64,000 bases of DNA from assembly GCF_030813435.1 (NCBI RefSeq), contig NZ_JAUSUG010000014.1, forward strand, positions 62,001-126,000, given 5' to 3'. Of this stretch, positions 60,548-64,000 are shown in pieces. The position numbers were made by a program, and so were the translations under genes. This DNA comes from Evansella vedderi. Its GTDB lineage: Bacteria > Bacillota > Bacilli > Bacillales > Salisediminibacteriaceae. Under the pieces are notes generated by a model that was not told the DNA's origin, did not search any database, and worked only from the letters and a program-made list of their open reading frames with translations. Each line of letters starts with the position of its first letter. The stretch's first letter is position 1.

Positions 60548-61975
60548 ATGGTACCGAAAAATTTAGCTTCAAGAATAACGACATGGGTAATGTTGGTCTT
60601 ACTTGTCTCGGTAGTTTGTCTCATTGGTGGAGCCAATTGGATTACAAAGAACTTCTATCAAGAGCATTTAACGGAAGAGGTATCAGGTAGAATCGTCTCC
60701 CATGCTCACCTGCTGGAAAAGGAAGTAGACGAGCTAGTCATTGAATATATTGAAGAAATTGAGACAGGGAAAAAAAGCTCCTTTTTAATACTTGATAGGG
60801 AATTATCCATTATATACTTATCAGATAAAATTACAGACACGAAGCTGCATCATTTTCTTAGCTGGATAAATGAACATGCATACCATGCGGTAAATGTAAA
60901 TGAGCCGTTTATTGACCGGGTTGATACAGGCATGCGGTTTCATATACCACACATTTGGGCTTTGATGCCGATTTTTGCAGAAGGTAACGGCGAGATTATT
61001 GGTTATGTGTTTTTAGATCAAGATACGGGAGAATTAAATCAAGCACGTTTTCAATTAATACTCTTATTAGTAATCATGGGTGCTTTAACCTTTGTAGTAG
61101 GATATTTGTTTACTATTTACTTATCAAAGAAAATCTCTAAACCTTTAAATCATATTAGTGAAATGACGAAAAACATTGCAGATGGGGATTTTGACATTGA
61201 ATTACATGTCCGTGGTGAGGATGAAGTGAGCCGCTTGGCGGACAGCATCCAATCCATGACGAAGCAGCTAAAGCAATATCGTGACTCCAGGAGACACTTC
61301 ATTTCTCACATATCCCATGATCTTCGGACACCGATCACTTATATAAAGGGATACTCTGCTGTAATGAAGGAAATCCCCCCTGACGATCGAGGGGAATGGA
61401 AGAGGAATTTAAATGTTATCTACCAAGAAGCAACTCGAATGGAGAATTTAGTGAGTGATTTGTTTTTACTGACAAAACTGGAGGAAGGAAAGATCAAGCT
61501 GGAGAAAGAAGAGGTACCTGTAACAGCTTGGCTTAACAGCTTATACGAAAGTAGAGCATTAATGTTTGATCAGAAATCCATTAAGCATCAACTAATTATC
61601 CCTGAAGATTGTAAGGATTTTAATATTTCAATAGATGCTTATCGACTAGAGCAAGGGATAATAAATATTATAGAAAATGCCATTCGTCATACACCAAAAG
61701 GAGGAGAAATTGAAATTTCTTTGTTGAAAAAAACAAAGGAAATTATCATCTCTATAAAGGATACAGGGTGTGGAATCAGTCAAGAGGACCTTCCACATAT
61801 CTGGGAACGTTTTTATAAAGGAGACGCTTCTAGAAATCGGGATAAAAGTGGTACGGGCTTAGGGTTAGCCATTGTAAAAGTGATTGTGGAGGCACATGGT
61901 GGTAGTGTTGCTGTAACGAGTAAGGTCGGGGAAGGGACAGTCTTTTCTGTCAGTCTACCCCTTGGAAAAACTTAA
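60548..61975 (+). CDS. Sensor histidine kinase
   Basis: A 475-residue membrane kinase. Two helices (about residues 10-30 and 168-190) enclose an extracytoplasmic sensor domain, then come HAMP (about 191-243), HisKA with H257 in HISHDLRTP, and HATPase_c with N box NIIENAIRHTP, G1 DTGCGIS and G2 GTGLGLAI. It appears fully functional. Its operon partner, the response regulator just upstream, has lost its DNA-binding domain. AGAGAGG precedes the ATG. Confidence 0.93.
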   Translation: MVPKNLASRITTWVMLVLLVSVVCLIGGANWITKNFYQEHLTEEVSGRIVSHAHLLEKEVDELVIEYIEEIETGKKSSFLILDRELSIIYLSDKITDTKLHHFLSWINEHAYHAVNVNEPFIDRVDTGMRFHIPHIWALMPIFAEGNGEIIGYVFLDQDTGELNQARFQLILLLVIMGALTFVVGYLFTIYLSKKISKPLNHISEMTKNIADGDFDIELHVRGEDEVSRLADSIQSMTKQLKQYRDSRRHFISHISHDLRTPITYIKGYSAVMKEIPPDDRGEWKRNLNVIYQEATRMENLVSDLFLLTKLEEGKIKLEKEEVPVTAWLNSLYESRALMFDQKSIKHQLIIPEDCKDFNISIDAYRLEQGIINIIENAIRHTPKGGEIEISLLKKTKEIIISIKDTGCGISQEDLPHIWERFYKGDASRNRDKSGTGLGLAIVKVIVEAHGGSVAVTSKVGEGTVFSVSLPLGKT

Positions 61976-62011
61976 AAGACAGCTTTTAGTATAGATAGTA
62001 AATAAGGAATT

Positions 62012-62037
62012 GTCCCAAAAGGGATGCCTTTTGGGAT
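62012..62037. terminator. Bidirectional terminator
   Basis: TCCCAAAAGG and CCTTTTGGGA form a 10-bp stem with a 4-base GATG loop between the kinase gene and the converging membrane gene; TAGCTTTT follows on the plus strand. Confidence 0.82.
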
Positions 62038-62042
62038 AGCTT

Positions 62043-62633
62043 TTAAACATTAAGTAAAGTCAACATATTCATCATATTGTCATACAGCGTATGGTCGTGT
62101 TCCCCATGGATGCCTCTTTTATCTTCAAAGGGAGGCATCCAAATAAATATAAAGGTTACTAGAAGTAAATAGCACATGGTTGAAAAGTGTACCAGAAAAG
62201 TAAGAGATTTCCTTACAACGGACTCTCCTTTTTTCCAAAAATGTAAGCTCCAGAAAGCCCCTAATCCCATCAATAACAACAGGAGAAGTAAAAGAATCCG
62301 AACTTCTGGAATAGATAGCATCTCTGCAGTCATTGCACCCATTAATCCTGCCATTCCCCCAGTGAATAACCCTTCGATAGTGGCTAAGTTTCCATGTGGC
62401 AGACCAATTAAGATTCCAATGACGGAAGTAACGATGATACTAATGAGTAAGGAAGAAAAAAATGCCCCATGGAGTAAACCTCCAAAGTAAATCCCTATGG
62501 TAAAACCTACGAGCATAGATCCTCCCATAGCAAGCATCATTTTCTCCATTTTCGTCCGGTTCTTTGCTTTTCTAGTCATTCCGATAAAGTATAGTAGCAG
62601 TGGAAAGATAAATAAAAAGCTATAAATGAGCAT
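62043..62633 (-). CDS. Hypothetical polytopic membrane protein
   Basis: A 196-residue protein with about six hydrophobic segments and glycine-rich helix packing (GGLFTGGMAGLMGAM-type sequence, FTIGIYFGGLLHG). The C-terminal end is polar with His and Asp (HGEHDHTLYDNMMNML). No family is recognised. It converges on the kinase gene and is not obviously part of that system. GGAGGTTC precedes the start on the minus strand. Confidence 0.65.
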   Translation of the reverse strand: MLIYSFLFIFPLLLYFIGMTRKAKNRTKMEKMMLAMGGSMLVGFTIGIYFGGLLHGAFFSSLLISIIVTSVIGILIGLPHGNLATIEGLFTGGMAGLMGAMTAEMLSIPEVRILLLLLLLLMGLGAFWSLHFWKKGESVVRKSLTFLVHFSTMCYLLLVTFIFIWMPPFEDKRGIHGEHDHTLYDNMMNMLTLLNV

Positions 62634-62940
62634 GAAAAGAACCTCCGCATATTATTAAAGACAAGCTTTATTAAACTGTATTCATTTAATTGCCTTAATA
62701 GAAGTATAAAAAAATTTTATTGTACATTAACTGTAAGTAAAGGAGAATTTTGTGTGGAAAAAGTGGTTGTTGTCATTATTCTATTCCCTATCTATTGCGC
62801 CATAGAACTCTTATGGATTCCTTAAGGAATAAAAGTTTTCTCACTATGTGGTGAAAGGCCAGTTGGAACATAGTACAATAAGGAAAAGAATAGCTAGCTT
62901 CATGTAGAATTAAGCTAGTTTTAATAAGGTGTTAACCAAT
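62634..62940. other. Intergenic region with a possible gene remnant
   Basis: AAAGGAGAATTTT precedes a GTG at 62752 and a 17-codon frame, MWKKWLLSLFYSLSIAP, that ends at a TAG; after it the same frame continues NSYGFLKE to a TAA. The good RBS before such a short hydrophobic frame suggests a truncated or interrupted small membrane protein. Nothing else is supported. Confidence 0.35.
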
Positions 62941-63345
62941 ATGGTATTTGTTTTTATAGATAAAAACGAACAAGTTTTCATTATACATGAAGATGATAAT
63001 TGTAATGATAGCGTAGAATTACAGAATAATAAGGAACTGTCAGCTAAATATGAATCTCTAACCTTTAGGGACATACAGAGGGCAAAGTTTTACTTTCTCA
63101 CCAATTACGAGAATTATAATATGATTCACCATTGTTATCCTCAGCCAAGAGTTTCGTCTAGTAGTGGTATTGGCACAGATGCTCCTTTTAATGACTATAC
63201 ACAACACCAACAAAATGTATTAGGTCCAGTGGGGAAAAGAGTTAATTTATCCTCTATGCCTAAACTACTTAGATGGTTTTATTATGGCGTAATCTTTGTA
63301 GTTATAACTGGGTTTCTAATTATCTTCTTTCACTCCATCTTTTAA
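62941..63345 (+). CDS. Tail-anchored hypothetical protein
   Basis: A 134-residue protein with a soluble N-terminal part (VFVFIDKNEQVFIIHEDDNC) and one C-terminal membrane helix (about residues 112-133, FYYGVIFVVITGFLIIFF). The ATG at 62941 is preferred over an in-frame GTG at 62929, because AAGGTG can serve as its RBS. No family is recognised. It converges on the flavin reductase gene. Confidence 0.6.
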   Translation: MVFVFIDKNEQVFIIHEDDNCNDSVELQNNKELSAKYESLTFRDIQRAKFYFLTNYENYNMIHHCYPQPRVSSSSGIGTDAPFNDYTQHQQNVLGPVGKRVNLSSMPKLLRWFYYGVIFVVITGFLIIFFHSIF

Positions 63346-63347
63346 AA

Positions 63348-63377
63348 AACAGCGGGGAGCCTCCCACTGTTCTTCTG
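63348..63377. terminator. Terminator between convergent genes
   Basis: AACAG/CTGTT and GGGAG/CTCCC form a stem with an internal asymmetry, followed by TCTTCTG, between the tail-anchored gene and the flavin reductase gene. Confidence 0.6.
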
Positions 63378-63380
63378 TAC

Positions 63381-63947
63381 TTATTTTAGATTATTATCTA
63401 ACTGAATTTCCTTAATTGTAGAACTGGAATCGCCTATCAGATACTTTGATTGACCAATGTATAGTGGAATCTGAAGATTCTCAAATTTAGGCAAGCCATT
63501 TTCAAATTTACTTTCGTCCCTATGAAACTTCGTTATTTCCCCCACAATCCAGTCGTGGTCTCCATAAGTTTGGATATCCATAACCTGGCACTCGTAAGCA
63601 ACATAGGCAGCTTTTAGAATAGGAGAAGGAACAGTTATCCCTTCGTTCCATTCCATATGTAATACCTCAAATTTATCCCCATCTGCTCCTGTTAATTTCC
63701 CTGCTCCTTCAATGTAATGAGCATATTCAGCTGTGACAAAATTAATGGCAAAGGACTTGCTCTTTTCAATTAAATGATGGGTGAAGCGTTCTTTACCAAC
63801 AGCGACACCATAAATGGCAGGGGCATAGGAAATATAGGAATGCCAGCCTGCTGCCATGACATTCTGGGTGTCTTCATTCTTTGCAGTTACTAATGCAATT
63901 AAGCCTGGATAACAGTGTAAAATAGTTTGATCGGTGCTTTGTAACAT
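63381..63947 (-). CDS. Flavin reductase family protein
   Basis: A 188-residue flavin_reduct-domain protein with an FMN-binding split barrel. Visible blocks are PGLIALVTAKNEDTQNVMAA near the N-terminus, KERFTHHLIEKSKSFAINF and DWIVGEITKFH. Members reduce FMN with NAD(P)H for a partner monooxygenase or act as FMN-binding oxidoreductases. No partner is adjacent. GGGGGATCC lies before the start on the minus strand. Confidence 0.87.
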   Translation of the reverse strand: MLQSTDQTILHCYPGLIALVTAKNEDTQNVMAAGWHSYISYAPAIYGVAVGKERFTHHLIEKSKSFAINFVTAEYAHYIEGAGKLTGADGDKFEVLHMEWNEGITVPSPILKAAYVAYECQVMDIQTYGDHDWIVGEITKFHRDESKFENGLPKFENLQIPLYIGQSKYLIGDSSSTIKEIQLDNNLK

Positions 63948-64000
63948 AGTAGGATCCCCCTCGTAGTTTTATTTATGGCTCTATTATAGGTCATTGTTGA

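Overview
The window is chromosomal DNA from a low-GC, endospore-forming member of the Bacillaceae. The evidence is the sigW-rsiW-cdaA-cdaR-glmM-glmS block in its Bacillus order, a glmS ribozyme, PdaB, a Spo0E-like phosphatase, YteA-like and CotX-type sporulation proteins, a T-box before argS, and strong AGGAGG ribosome binding sites with many GTG and TTG starts. The exact genus cannot be fixed from the sequence alone; several features would suit a salt-tolerant soil or sediment bacillus, but that is inference.

Layout. 1-2600: pdaB, a small conserved ORF, a tRNA operon (Asn, Thr, Glu, Thr, Gln, Lys, Ala) with its own promoter and terminator, and a Spo0E-like gene. 2700-10130: sigW-rsiW from a SigW autopromoter, then cdaA-cdaR-glmM and glmS behind its ribozyme, linking envelope stress, c-di-AMP and UDP-GlcNAc precursor supply. 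10130-17450: a secreted modular GH43 arabinanase, a DUF2243/CtaG pair, an orphan membrane protein with an internal duplication, and a DHA2-type efflux pump. 17500-27710: a respiratory island with a LuxR-type regulator whose receiver is degenerate, cydDC, a tungstate/molybdate uptake operon led by a HTH-PBP regulator (tup), and convergently cydA-cydB-cydS, where the 52-codon cydS is easily overlooked. 28260-36400: unconnected housekeeping and stress genes (methyltransferase, TlpA/ResA-like thioredoxin, CNNM transporter, YteA-like, LOG, LysR, GNAT, PerR-type dps). 36490-49260: a sugar region with a ROK glucokinase, nagR<->nagAB, galK-galE-galT-ROK repressor, and pgcA. Together these channel GlcNAc and galactose to glucosamine-6-P, glucose-1-P and glucose-6-P. 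49400-52300: a CotW/CotX-like pair, a cold-shock protein and a two-gene Fluc (crcB) fluoride channel. 52820-57930: a betaine/choline-type transporter with an octapeptide-repeat tail, an FMN reductase, csaA, a DUF2628-like membrane protein and a lipoprotein. 57930-63950: T-box/argS, a response regulator gene destroyed by an internal deletion beside an intact histidine kinase, membrane proteins and a flavin reductase.

Overlaid on this are two families of dispersed intergenic repeats. Family A has short terminal inverted repeats (GCTCTGTTA...). Family B has AAGGCTGTTTTC ends and a modular GC-rich interior. They occur in at least a dozen whole or partial copies, nearly all between genes. One family B module lies inside the tRNA operon, flanked by a 21-bp direct duplication of the 5' end of the tRNA-Ala gene.

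No phage, CRISPR array, restriction system or complete insertion sequence was seen. The least explained items are the repeat families, the tRNA-Ala duplication, the degenerate receiver regulator near cydDC, the octapeptide tail, the tandem palindromes at 57241-57296 and the hairpin before crcB.
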